A stretch of 5,624 nucleotides of DNA from Actinomycetota bacterium (GTDB taxonomy: Bacteria; Actinomycetota; Acidimicrobiia; Acidimicrobiales; Iamiaceae): positions 1 through 5,624 of the forward strand of contig JAFDWI010000276.1 in assembly GCA_018268545.1 (NCBI GenBank). The letters are read 5' to 3'. The translations under genes were made by a program, and so were the position numbers. Positions 1 to 5,489 of the stretch are shown here, one piece after another. Below the pieces are notes generated by a model. It was not told where the DNA came from. It did no database searches and saw only the letters and a list, made by a program, of their open reading frames with translations. Each line of letters starts with the position of its first letter. Position 1 is the first letter of the stretch.

Positions 1-145
1 ACGCGACACCGACCTGCGGTTTCGGCCAGTCGGCGTCGGTCATCCCGATCGCCCGGAGCATCGCCCGCGCCGGAGCGCGCTCGAATCCGTCGGTGACCTC
101 ACCGGAGCGTCCCTTGATCGTGACCTTGGTTCCATCGTCAGCCAT
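1..145 (-). CDS. ilvD: Dihydroxy-acid dehydratase, N-terminal 48 residues (cut by window edge)
   Basis: On the minus strand an ATG at 145-143 opens a frame that runs off the left edge. It begins MADDGTKVTIKGRSGEVTDG and continues FERAPARAMLRAIGMTDADW, then PKPQVGVA. The R-S-x-E-V-T-D-G, E-R-A-P-A-R-A-M-L-R-A and G-M-T-D-x-D-x-x-K-P-x-V-G-V-A elements match the conserved start of IlvD. The family enzyme is cytoplasmic, carries an Fe-S cluster, and dehydrates 2,3-dihydroxyisovalerate and 2,3-dihydroxy-3-methylvalerate to the 2-keto acids that precede valine, isoleucine and leucine. The cluster ligands and catalytic residues lie outside the window. The start fits the family's N-terminal length. 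No strong Shine-Dalgarno is present, but a TAAGGT box lies 7 bases upstream, so the message may be leaderless. The gene is divergent from the ABC operon and has no obvious functional tie to it. An EDD-family paralogue (Edd) is less likely, because the visible motifs are those of IlvD. Confidence 0.9.
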   Translation of the reverse strand, partial: MADDGTKVTIKGRSGEVTDGFERAPARAMLRAIGMTDADWPKPQVGVA

Positions 146-152
146 GCGGTCG

Positions 153-158
153 ACCTTA
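153..158 (-). promoter_or_regulatory. Candidate -10 element for ilvD (TAAGGT)
   Basis: Read on the minus strand, TAAGGT fits the actinobacterial TANNNT -10 consensus. It ends 7 bases before the ilvD ATG, so transcription would start at or within a base or two of the start codon and give a leaderless mRNA, which is common in Actinobacteria. No convincing -35 hexamer is seen 16-19 bases upstream. Alternatively, the AAGG within it could act as a weak Shine-Dalgarno about 8 bases from the ATG. Inference from position and consensus only. Confidence 0.4.
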
Positions 159-186
159 CGCCGCGACCACGACCCTCCGACAGCCC

Positions 187-201
187 CGGCCGGTCCGGCC
201 G
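187..201. promoter_or_regulatory. 15-bp palindrome between divergent promoters (possible operator)
   Basis: CGGCCGG-T-CCGGCCG is a perfect inverted repeat with a single central base at 194. It lies between the divergent ilvD and ABC-operon starts, 37 bases from the ATG at 231 and 49 bases from the ATG at 145, which places it near the -35 region of both candidate promoters. That is a sensible place for a repressor operator. However, it is built only of G and C around one T, and such palindromes arise readily by chance in DNA this GC-rich. No known regulator is recognised. Confidence 0.25.
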
Positions 202-216
202 ACAGGACATGGGCGG

Positions 217-222
217 TAGGCT
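217..222 (+). promoter_or_regulatory. Candidate -10 element for the ABC operon (TAGGCT)
   Basis: TAGGCT fits TANNNT and ends 8 bases before the ATG at 231, so the predicted transcription start falls at about 229-231. The first ABC gene has no good Shine-Dalgarno of its own, which also suits a leaderless or nearly leaderless message. No clear -35 hexamer is present. The arrangement mirrors that on the ilvD side of this 85-base gap. Confidence 0.4.
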
Positions 223-230
223 CGTCGGTC

Positions 231-1220
231 ATGAACGGCGCGGGCATCGTCGACGCGCAGCCACCCGTGCCCCCCGATGTCACCGATGCCGGTGCGATCG
301 TCGTCGGCCGACACGTTTCGAAACGGTGGAGGTCGACCCCGGTGTTGATCGACGCCGACATCACGATCGGACCGGGCGTGACCGGTCTGCTGGGGCCGAA
401 CGGCGCCGGGAAGACGACGTTGATCGGCATGATCCTCGGACTGCACCGACCCGACGAGGGGTCGCTCACCGTGTTGGGTCTGGAACCGGCCACCGCCGGC
501 CACCAGGTACGGGCCCGTGTCGGCTACAGCCCCGAACATCACCGCATCCCACCCGACACCCGTGTCGCCGATTTCGTCGCGCACATCGCCCAGGTCCACG
601 GGCTGCCGCGCCGAGCGGCGGTCAATCGTGCCTCGGACGCGCTCTGGCATGTCGGCCTCGGCGAAGAACGATTCCGGCCGTTGGGGACGATGTCGACCGG
701 TCAACGTCAGCGAGCCAAACTCGCCCAGGCGATCGTCCACGATCCGTCGCTGGTGCTGCTCGACGAACCGACCGATGGCCTCGACCCGTTGCAACGTGAC
801 GACATGCTCGACCTGATCCGACGAATGGGCACCGAATTCGGGATGCACGTGGTGTTGTCGTCGCATCTGCTCGAGGAGGTCGAGCGGGTGTGCGACAGCG
901 TCGTGATCTTGCGCGACGGTCGCGTCGCGGCGTCCGGCCCGATCGACGAGGTCCGCGGCGTCGGCACCGGCGTCGTCGTCGAGCTCGTCGACGGCCACGA
1001 CCCGGTCGGGGCGGCACTGCTCGCTCGCGGTTTTCGGGTCGAACGAGACGGCGTCCGACTCGTGGTCCAGTCACCGCAACACGACGCGGACCCCGATGCG
1101 GCGTTCGACGCCGTGCGCGATGCCGTTGCCGCCGGTCGTTTCGCGATCCGGAGCCTCAAGGCGCGCCGCACGAGCCTCGAAGACGTCTTCCTCGCGGACG
1201 AGGCCGAGGTGCACGCGTGA
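231..1220 (+). CDS. ABC transporter ATP-binding protein (ABC-2 type), first subunit
   Basis: A 329-residue cytoplasmic ATPase that should power the membrane subunits encoded downstream. Visible motifs are Walker A GPNGAGKTT (55-63), Q-loop region GYSPEHH (98-104) with Glu102 where Gln is usual, a modified signature STGQRQR (155-161), Walker B LVLLDEP (174-180), D-loop GLDP (183-186) and H-loop His212. The nucleotide-binding domain covers about 24-240. Residues 241-329 form the accessory C-terminal domain common in this branch and end in SLEDVFL (315-321). The GYxPEH...P form of the Q-loop is, from memory, typical of an actinobacterial ABC-2 ATPase group, so it need not mean inactivity. I chose the ATG at 231. 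The same frame stays open upstream to an ATG at 93, but that would overlap ilvD coding sequence on the other strand, and family similarity begins only around residue 24. First gene of the operon; its stop overlaps the next start. Substrate unknown. Confidence 0.93.
   Translation: MNGAGIVDAQPPVPPDVTDAGAIVVGRHVSKRWRSTPVLIDADITIGPGVTGLLGPNGAGKTTLIGMILGLHRPDEGSLTVLGLEPATAGHQVRARVGYSPEHHRIPPDTRVADFVAHIAQVHGLPRRAAVNRASDALWHVGLGEERFRPLGTMSTGQRQRAKLAQAIVHDPSLVLLDEPTDGLDPLQRDDMLDLIRRMGTEFGMHVVLSSHLLEEVERVCDSVVILRDGRVAASGPIDEVRGVGTGVVVELVDGHDPVGAALLARGFRVERDGVRLVVQSPQHDADPDAAFDAVRDAVAAGRFAIRSLKARRTSLEDVFLADEAEVHA
1206..1219 (+). promoter_or_regulatory. Shine-Dalgarno GAGGTG and GTG start of the first permease
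   Basis: GAGGTG at 1206-1211 lies 5 bases before the GTG at 1217. The GTG overlaps the stop of the upstream gene as GTGA. This decides the permease start in favour of 1217 rather than the first in-frame ATG at 1265, and it points to translational coupling with the ATPase gene. Confidence 0.6.
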
Positions 1221-2143
1221 GCGCGATCCCGCCACCGCCACCTCCGTCGGGACCGCCATCGGGGATGATCGGGATTGGTGGATCCGCACGCATCCTCGAG
1301 CGGGGGTACCGACGCTACGACGGCGAACGCGGTGGGCGCGGAGCCTCGATCCGAGCGGTCTGGTGGTTCTCGATCCAACGCATGCTCGGCATGCGGCGGT
1401 CGGTCTGGGCGAAGCTCCTTCCCGCAGCGGTCATCTTCGTGTCGTACGTCCCCGCGATCGTCTTCGTCGGCGTGGTCGCGCTCGCCAAGAACGACCCGAA
1501 CGTCACCACGAGCCTTCCGACCTATTCGCAGTACTTCGGTTACGTCTCGCTCGCGGTCGTCCTGTTCGCCGCGTTCAGCGCACCCGACGTGCTGTGCCCC
1601 GACCAACGCACCGGGATGCTCGGGCTGTATCTCGCGTCGCCGCTGAACCGCGACACGTACCTCATCGCGAAGGCCACGTCGATCCTCTCCGGATTGATGC
1701 TCGTCACCGTCGGACCGCAGCTGCTGTTCCTCGTCGCGAGCACCATGCAGGGGCACACGGTCGGCGGCGCCGGCCCGACGGTGTTGATGGCGCTGCGTAT
1801 CGTCGGCGCGGGACTCGTCGTCGCAGCGTTGTTCACCTCGCTCACGATGGCCATCTCCGCGTTCACCGACCGTCGAGGGTTCGCCGGCGCCGCGATCATC
1901 CTCGTCGTGTTCGCAACCCAGGCGATCGGAGCGACACTCCATCAGGGGCACCCGGATGCCGCGCTCGTCGGATTGGCCGTGCAACTGCCCGAGGCACTCA
2001 CCACAAGGACGTTCGGTGTGGTCAGCACCGGCGGGTCCGCCGACGTGTCGACCGCCGCGGTCTGGATCGTGGGCCTCGGGGTCATCCTCACGTGCACCGT
2101 GATCACTCGGATCCGCTACGCGCGGATGCAGGTGACCCGATGA
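1217..2143 (+). CDS. ABC-2 type transporter permease with polyproline N-terminus, first membrane subunit
   Basis: A 308-residue integral membrane protein. Six hydrophobic segments are visible, at about 67-90, 108-126, 153-175, 187-217, 221-243 and 280-298. Between the second and third lies the stretch RTGMLGLYLASPLNRDTYLI (131-150), the usual ABC-2 permease coupling motif (R-x-G, then P-L-x-R, then a Lys-containing helix at A-K-A). About 65 cytoplasmic residues precede the first membrane segment. They begin MSAIPPPPPPSGPPSG and continue Gly/Arg-rich to residue 45. The GTG start has a good Shine-Dalgarno and a 4-base GTGA overlap with the ATPase gene; the stop overlaps the next gene as ATGA. 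The protein is expected to pair with the flanking ATPases to move an unknown substrate, most likely outward. The polyproline tail resembles that of the next gene product. No substrate motif is recognised. Confidence 0.88.
   Translation: MSAIPPPPPPSGPPSGMIGIGGSARILERGYRRYDGERGGRGASIRAVWWFSIQRMLGMRRSVWAKLLPAAVIFVSYVPAIVFVGVVALAKNDPNVTTSLPTYSQYFGYVSLAVVLFAAFSAPDVLCPDQRTGMLGLYLASPLNRDTYLIAKATSILSGLMLVTVGPQLLFLVASTMQGHTVGGAGPTVLMALRIVGAGLVVAALFTSLTMAISAFTDRRGFAGAAIILVVFATQAIGATLHQGHPDAALVGLAVQLPEALTTRTFGVVSTGGSADVSTAAVWIVGLGVILTCTVITRIRYARMQVTR
1228..1246 (+). repeat. 19-bp exact repeat, copy 1, encoding a polyproline run
   Basis: The sequence CCCGCCACCGCCACCTCCG occurs here and again at 2157-2175. 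It lies at codons 4-10 of the first permease and encodes Pro-Pro-Pro-Pro-Pro-Pro with the same codon order (CCG CCA CCG CCA CCT CCG) as the second copy. The flanking bases differ on both sides. Confidence 0.8.
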
Positions 2144-3141
2144 CCGACATCCCACCCCCGCCACCGCCACCTCCGCCGCCGCCCATCGCGAGCGTGCTGC
2201 TCCCCCCACCACCGCATCTCGACGATCTGATCGTCGTGGTCGACCGCGTGTCGAAATGGTTCGGTGGGGTCGTGGCGGTATCCGAGGTCACCTTCGGTGT
2301 CGGAGCAGGGGTGACCGCGGTACTCGGGCCGAACGGGGCGGGTAAATCCACGCTGCTGCGTCTGTTGTGCGGGCTGACCGCGCCGTCGATGGGGACGGTC
2401 CGGATCGGCGGTGCCGATCCCCGCACCGACTCCGACGCCCGGCGCCGAATCGGCCTGGTGCCACAACAGGAGACGATGTTCGACTCCCGCACCCCGCTCG
2501 CGTTCGTCGCGCTCATCGCACTCCTCCACGGCATCGACGACCCCGATGACGCGGCCCGTCGGGCCCTCGCGAAGGTCGAGCTCGACCCCGCGGACACGCG
2601 GCGGATCGCCACCTATTCCAAAGGGATGCGCCAGCGTGTCAAGGTGGCCGCAGCCCTGGTGCACGACCCGGACATCCTCGTGCTGGACGAACCACTCACC
2701 GGACTCGACCCACGTCAACGTCGACACATGATCGAGTTGTTCCACCGGCTCGGCGAAGAAGGCCGATGCGTGCTCGTGTCGAGCCACGTCCTCGACGAGG
2801 TCGAACGATTCGGGTCGCGGGTTCTGGTGCTCGCAAAGGGCCGTCTCGCCGCAACCGGTGAATTCCGGGCCATCCGTGATCTGATGGACGACCGTCCACA
2901 TCGGATCCAGATCTCCACCGATGATCCCGGCCGTCTCGCAGGCGCGCTGCTCGGCGCAGGATCGGTGAGCGGCGTCCGGCTCGTCGACGCGTCGACGGTC
3001 CACGTCGAGACGACCGACGTCGCCCTCCTCCGATCGCTCGTCGCGACGACAGCCGTCGCGAACGGACTGCACCTGCGCGAGTTCGCCCCCCTCGACGACG
3101 ACCTCGACAGCGTGTTCCGCTACCTGGTCGGTGGTCGATGA
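2140..3141 (+). CDS. ABC transporter ATP-binding protein (ABC-2 type) with an 11-proline N-terminal run, second subunit
   Basis: A 333-residue cytoplasmic ATPase. The first 27 residues are low complexity: MTDI, then eleven prolines (5-15), IASVLL, and four more prolines (22-25). The ATPase domain follows: Walker A GPNGAGKST (63-71), Q-loop VPQQE with Gln109, signature YSKGMRQR (159-166), Walker B ILVLDEP (179-185), D-loop GLDP (188-191) and H-loop SSH with His216. The C-terminal accessory domain (about 245-333) ends in DLDSVFRYLV (321-330), the usual end motif of ABC-2 ATPases. It is a clear paralogue, not a copy, of the first ATPase, with a canonical Gln in the Q-loop and a SKGM signature. 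The ATG at 2140 overlaps the permease stop as ATGA and follows AGGTGA (2130-2135) by 4 bases. The frame stays open far upstream inside the permease gene; that extension is a shadow. The stop overlaps the next gene as ATGA. Confidence 0.92.
   Translation: MTDIPPPPPPPPPPPIASVLLPPPPHLDDLIVVVDRVSKWFGGVVAVSEVTFGVGAGVTAVLGPNGAGKSTLLRLLCGLTAPSMGTVRIGGADPRTDSDARRRIGLVPQQETMFDSRTPLAFVALIALLHGIDDPDDAARRALAKVELDPADTRRIATYSKGMRQRVKVAAALVHDPDILVLDEPLTGLDPRQRRHMIELFHRLGEEGRCVLVSSHVLDEVERFGSRVLVLAKGRLAATGEFRAIRDLMDDRPHRIQISTDDPGRLAGALLGAGSVSGVRLVDASTVHVETTDVALLRSLVATTAVANGLHLREFAPLDDDLDSVFRYLVGGR
2157..2175 (+). repeat. 19-bp exact repeat, copy 2, encoding part of the 11-proline run
   Basis: Identical to 1228-1246 and in the same reading phase, here at codons 6-12 of the second ATPase gene. 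The run continues to 2184 with three more Pro codons and starts at 2152, giving eleven consecutive Pro codons in all. Confidence 0.8.
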
Positions 3142-3869
3142 CCCGGGCGACGACCTTCTCGCAGCTCCGCGCACTGACGATGTTGTTCGTCCGTAACCAG
3201 GCGACCCGCGGCCGCATCGTGGGGCTCGCCGTGCTCGCAGTCACGGGAATCATCGTCGGGGCACTCGCCACGGGTTCCACCGCGATCGATCCCACGGTGG
3301 CCGGAACACGTTTCGTGAACCTCTACGGACTGTCGTTGCTCACCCCGGTCGTCGCGCTGGTCTTCGCGTCCGGATCCCTCGGCGACCTCGTCGAGGACCG
3401 TTCGCTGGTGTACCTGTGGCTTCCACCGGTGCCGCGCTGGGTGATCGCACTCGCCGCGTGGGTCGCGTCGCTGCTGGTGTGCCTGCCCTTCACCGTCGGG
3501 GCGTCGGTCGTGATGGCGGCTGCGACGGGTGGTGGCACGGACCTGATGATCGGCACGACATGGGCGAGCCTGATCGGCCTCGTCGGCTATTCCGGCTTGT
3601 TCACCGCGCTCGGGCTGCGGTTCCGTCGAGCGCTCGTCTGGGGTTTCGCGTACCTGCTGATCTGGGAGAACTTCATCGCACAGGCGGGCGCGGGAGCGGC
3701 ACGACTGTCGATCCTGTCGTACCTCCGGTCGATCCTTTCCGCGTACACCGGCGCCGGTCTGCAACTCGCTGATCGCGAGCTGGGGTGGTCCTACGTCATC
3801 CCGGCCCTGGTCGGGGTGTGCGGCATCATCTATGCGACGCGCCGCCTCGACCGTCAGGACATCGACTGA
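3138..3869 (+). CDS. ABC-2 type transporter permease, second membrane subunit
   Basis: A 243-residue membrane protein with about six hydrophobic segments, at roughly 28-47, 61-79, 100-130 (possibly a re-entrant pair), 138-160, 167-185 and 218-235. The stretch LVEDRSLVYLWLPPVPRWVI (84-103) has the E/D-x-x-x-x-x-Y-L-x-x-P-x-x-R pattern that precedes a membrane segment in ABC-2 permeases. It has no long N-terminal tail and is shorter than the first permease, so the two membrane subunits are distinct types and not duplicates. The ATG overlaps the upstream ATPase stop as ATGA, with only a weak GGTGG 3 bases before it, so translation probably depends on coupling. Last gene of the operon; it ends 16 bases from the converging histidine kinase gene. 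It most likely pairs with the second ATPase, alone or in a four-protein complex with the first pair. Substrate unknown. Confidence 0.86.
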   Translation: MTRATTFSQLRALTMLFVRNQATRGRIVGLAVLAVTGIIVGALATGSTAIDPTVAGTRFVNLYGLSLLTPVVALVFASGSLGDLVEDRSLVYLWLPPVPRWVIALAAWVASLLVCLPFTVGASVVMAAATGGGTDLMIGTTWASLIGLVGYSGLFTALGLRFRRALVWGFAYLLIWENFIAQAGAGAARLSILSYLRSILSAYTGAGLQLADRELGWSYVIPALVGVCGIIYATRRLDRQDID

Positions 3870-3870
3870 C

Positions 3871-3884
3871 CCCTCGCCCGAGGG
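3871..3884. terminator. Hairpin between convergent genes, possible bidirectional terminator
   Basis: CCCTCGCCCGAGGG is a perfect inverted repeat (CCCTC, loop GCCC, GAGGG) filling almost the whole 16-base gap between the operon stop and the kinase stop. Two more pairs (3868-3869 with 3886-3887) add to the stem after one mismatch. No T-tract follows on either strand, so it is not a classic intrinsic terminator. U-less hairpins are often proposed as terminators in high-GC actinobacteria. Its position favours a role in both directions. Confidence 0.4.
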
Positions 3885-3885
3885 A

Positions 3886-5397
3886 TCACGCCGTTTGCGA
3901 GTCGGATCGTGCCGGTCCCCCGGCCACGCCGATACGGGGAACCTCGATCGTGAAACGTGCCCCGCCGTCGGCGACGTTCTCGACGAACACCCTGCCGCCG
4001 TGTTCGGCGGCGATGCCGGCCACGATCGAGAGCCCGAGGCCCGAACCGCTTCCGGCACGCGACGGGTCGGCCTGCCAGAACCGATCGAATGCGTGCTCGA
4101 GGCCCGTCTCGTCCATCCCGGGACCGTGGTCCCGAACAGCGACCCGTGCCGTCGCCGCGTCGCCTCCCACACGAACTTCGACCGCGGTGCCCGACGGCGT
4201 GTGGCGGACCGCGTTCGTCACCAGGTTCACGATCGCCTGCCGGAGATGGTCGGTGTCGCCGGGCACGACGATCGGCTCGGGCGCGTCGAGCACGAATCGG
4301 CGACCCGGTTCGAACGCGACGAGGTCACTGCACGCGTCGGCCGCCAGTACCGAGAGGTCGACGGGGTCGAAGCGGACCGGCCGAACACGATCGAGTTCGG
4401 CGAGCAACAACAGGTCATCCACGAGGGTGTGCATCCGTTTCGACTCGGACTCGATCCTGCCCATGATGACCGGCAGGTCCGGCGTGCGCTCGGGACCGCC
4501 GAGCCGGTAGAGCTCCGCGAACCCCTGGATCGACGTGATCGGCGTGCGCAGTTCGTGTGACGCGTCGGCCAGGAACTGTCGCAGCCGTCGTTCCGTGGCC
4601 TCCCGCTCGACGAATGCCACCTCGATGCCGTCGAGCATGGTGTTGAGCGCCAGGCCGAGTTGGGCGACCTCGGTTCGGCCGTCGGCCTGCTCCACGCGTC
4701 GCGACAGGTCACCTGCCGTGATCGACGCGGCGGACGTGGCCATCTGCTCCAAGGGTCGCAGACCGCGCCGCAGGATCAGCCAGGCGCCGCCCGCGAGCGC
4801 GACGAGCAGGCATGCGCCGCTGATGATCTCGATGACGGCCAGACGACGCATCGACTCGTCGACCCCCGACGTCCGGACCGCGACGACCACGACGGCATCG
4901 GTGACCGAACGGCCCATCCCGGCCAGTTCGACGTCGCGTGGCGCGAAGTCGACCGGCTGCGCGAACACCCGCCAGGACCCCGACCCCGATGCCGAACCGA
5001 CGGTCGCGAACCTCGGCTGCTCGGCATCACCCATGGCTGCGGGAACGTCCGGCTTGCCCGTCGCGACGATCGCCGAGACACAGGCCACGCGTTGGCCGGC
5101 GACGTACAACGCCGAGAAGGCGTCGAGCCCCTGTCCGGCACCGAAACCACCACGTGGAATCCCGCGCGGTGGGCCGGGCGACGCCGGGGCCTTCGAGCTA
5201 CACGTCCCGGACACTGCGCCTTCGGCGACGAGCGCGGCAAGGCGATACGACTGGGGGCGTGCCAACCCCGTCAACTGCCGGTCGAGTTGATCGAGCAGCG
5301 ACCGCTGGTAGAGCCCGTAGGTGACGGCGCCGAAAAGGACGAGGCCGACGGCCGAGAGGACGACCAGCGCGGCGACGAGGCGGGTGCGGAGGGTCAC
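3886..5397 (-). CDS. Membrane-bound sensor histidine kinase (HAMP-HisKA-HATPase)
   Basis: A 503-residue two-component sensor that should autophosphorylate on His281 and pass the phosphate to an OmpR-type response regulator. Order of parts: TM1 (about 7-30), extracellular sensor region (31-186), TM2 (187-209), HAMP (about 210-262), HisKA with ADASHELRTPITSI (277-290), HATPase (about 383-488). The N-box has Asn391 and Asn395, G1 is DHGPGM (423-428), F-box FDRFW (437-441), and G2 GSGLGLSIV (451-459). HELRT also carries the E-x-x-T pattern linked to phosphatase activity, so the kinase looks fully active. The sensor region holds a Pro/Gly-rich stretch (70-90) and two cysteines (66, 106) that could form a disulfide; it shows no PAS, Cache or other known ligand domain to me. 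Architecture resembles actinobacterial TrcS/TcrY-type kinases, but I do not assign a name. The GTG at 5397 is the first usual start after an in-frame stop, but it lacks a Shine-Dalgarno; a CTG at 5418 is possible. It converges on the ABC operon, and no adjacent response regulator is visible. Confidence 0.93.
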   Translation of the reverse strand: MTLRTRLVAALVVLSAVGLVLFGAVTYGLYQRSLLDQLDRQLTGLARPQSYRLAALVAEGAVSGTCSSKAPASPGPPRGIPRGGFGAGQGLDAFSALYVAGQRVACVSAIVATGKPDVPAAMGDAEQPRFATVGSASGSGSWRVFAQPVDFAPRDVELAGMGRSVTDAVVVVAVRTSGVDESMRRLAVIEIISGACLLVALAGGAWLILRRGLRPLEQMATSAASITAGDLSRRVEQADGRTEVAQLGLALNTMLDGIEVAFVEREATERRLRQFLADASHELRTPITSIQGFAELYRLGGPERTPDLPVIMGRIESESKRMHTLVDDLLLLAELDRVRPVRFDPVDLSVLAADACSDLVAFEPGRRFVLDAPEPIVVPGDTDHLRQAIVNLVTNAVRHTPSGTAVEVRVGGDAATARVAVRDHGPGMDETGLEHAFDRFWQADPSRAGSGSGLGLSIVAGIAAEHGGRVFVENVADGGARFTIEVPRIGVAGGPARSDSQTA

Positions 5398-5415
5398 GGA
5401 AGCGTGGATGCGTTG

Positions 5416-5432
5416 CAGGAGTCGATCCCTCC
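5416..5432 (-). promoter_or_regulatory. Strong Shine-Dalgarno followed by CTG: alternative kinase start
   Basis: On the minus strand GGAGGGA (5432-5426) is the best Shine-Dalgarno-like sequence upstream of the kinase. It lies 28 bases from the GTG at 5397, too far to serve it, but 7 bases from an in-frame CTG at 5418. Starting there would add seven residues (M/L-Q-R-I-H-A-S) before V-T-L-R-T-R, giving 510 residues and a more basic cytoplasmic N-terminus. CTG starts are rare, so this is only an alternative. Confidence 0.3.
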
Positions 5433-5489
5433 ATGGTGGCGCGTCCCACTGTCGGAACCGTCAAGGGGAGTCTCGGAGGCGCACCTCGC

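Noticed and set aside
93..230. A 46-codon N-terminal extension of the first ABC ATPase, starting at ATG 93
   Set aside because: It would overlap 53 bases of ilvD coding sequence on the opposite strand. The extension has no family similarity, and the ATG at 231 sits right after a -10-like element.
967..995. Imperfect GTC/GAC-rich palindromic stretch inside the first ATPase gene
   Set aside because: It is explained by Val/Asp/Glu/Leu codons with G/C-ending preference; nothing sets it apart from ordinary coding sequence.
1096..2139. Upstream extension of the second ATPase frame through the first permease gene
   Set aside because: The added residues are Arg-rich shadow sequence. The ATG at 2140 has an AGGTGA Shine-Dalgarno and an ATGA overlap.
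707..2212. Long minus-strand open frame of 501 codons opposite the ABC genes
   Set aside because: It lies antisense to two genes with clear motifs, and its translation is an Arg/Asp-rich low-complexity shadow typical of high-GC DNA.
3120..4172. Minus-strand open frame opposite the second permease and into the kinase 3' end
   Set aside because: It overlaps two well-supported genes in other frames and shows no domain motif; Arg/Asp-rich composition marks it as a shadow.
3832..4560. Plus-strand open frames opposite the kinase catalytic domains
   Set aside because: They are antisense to the conserved HisKA and HATPase motifs, and their translations have shadow composition with no recognisable domain.
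5459..5464. TTGACG on the minus strand as a -35 element for the kinase
   Set aside because: No TANNNT or similar -10 lies 16-19 bases downstream; the hexamer alone is not enough.
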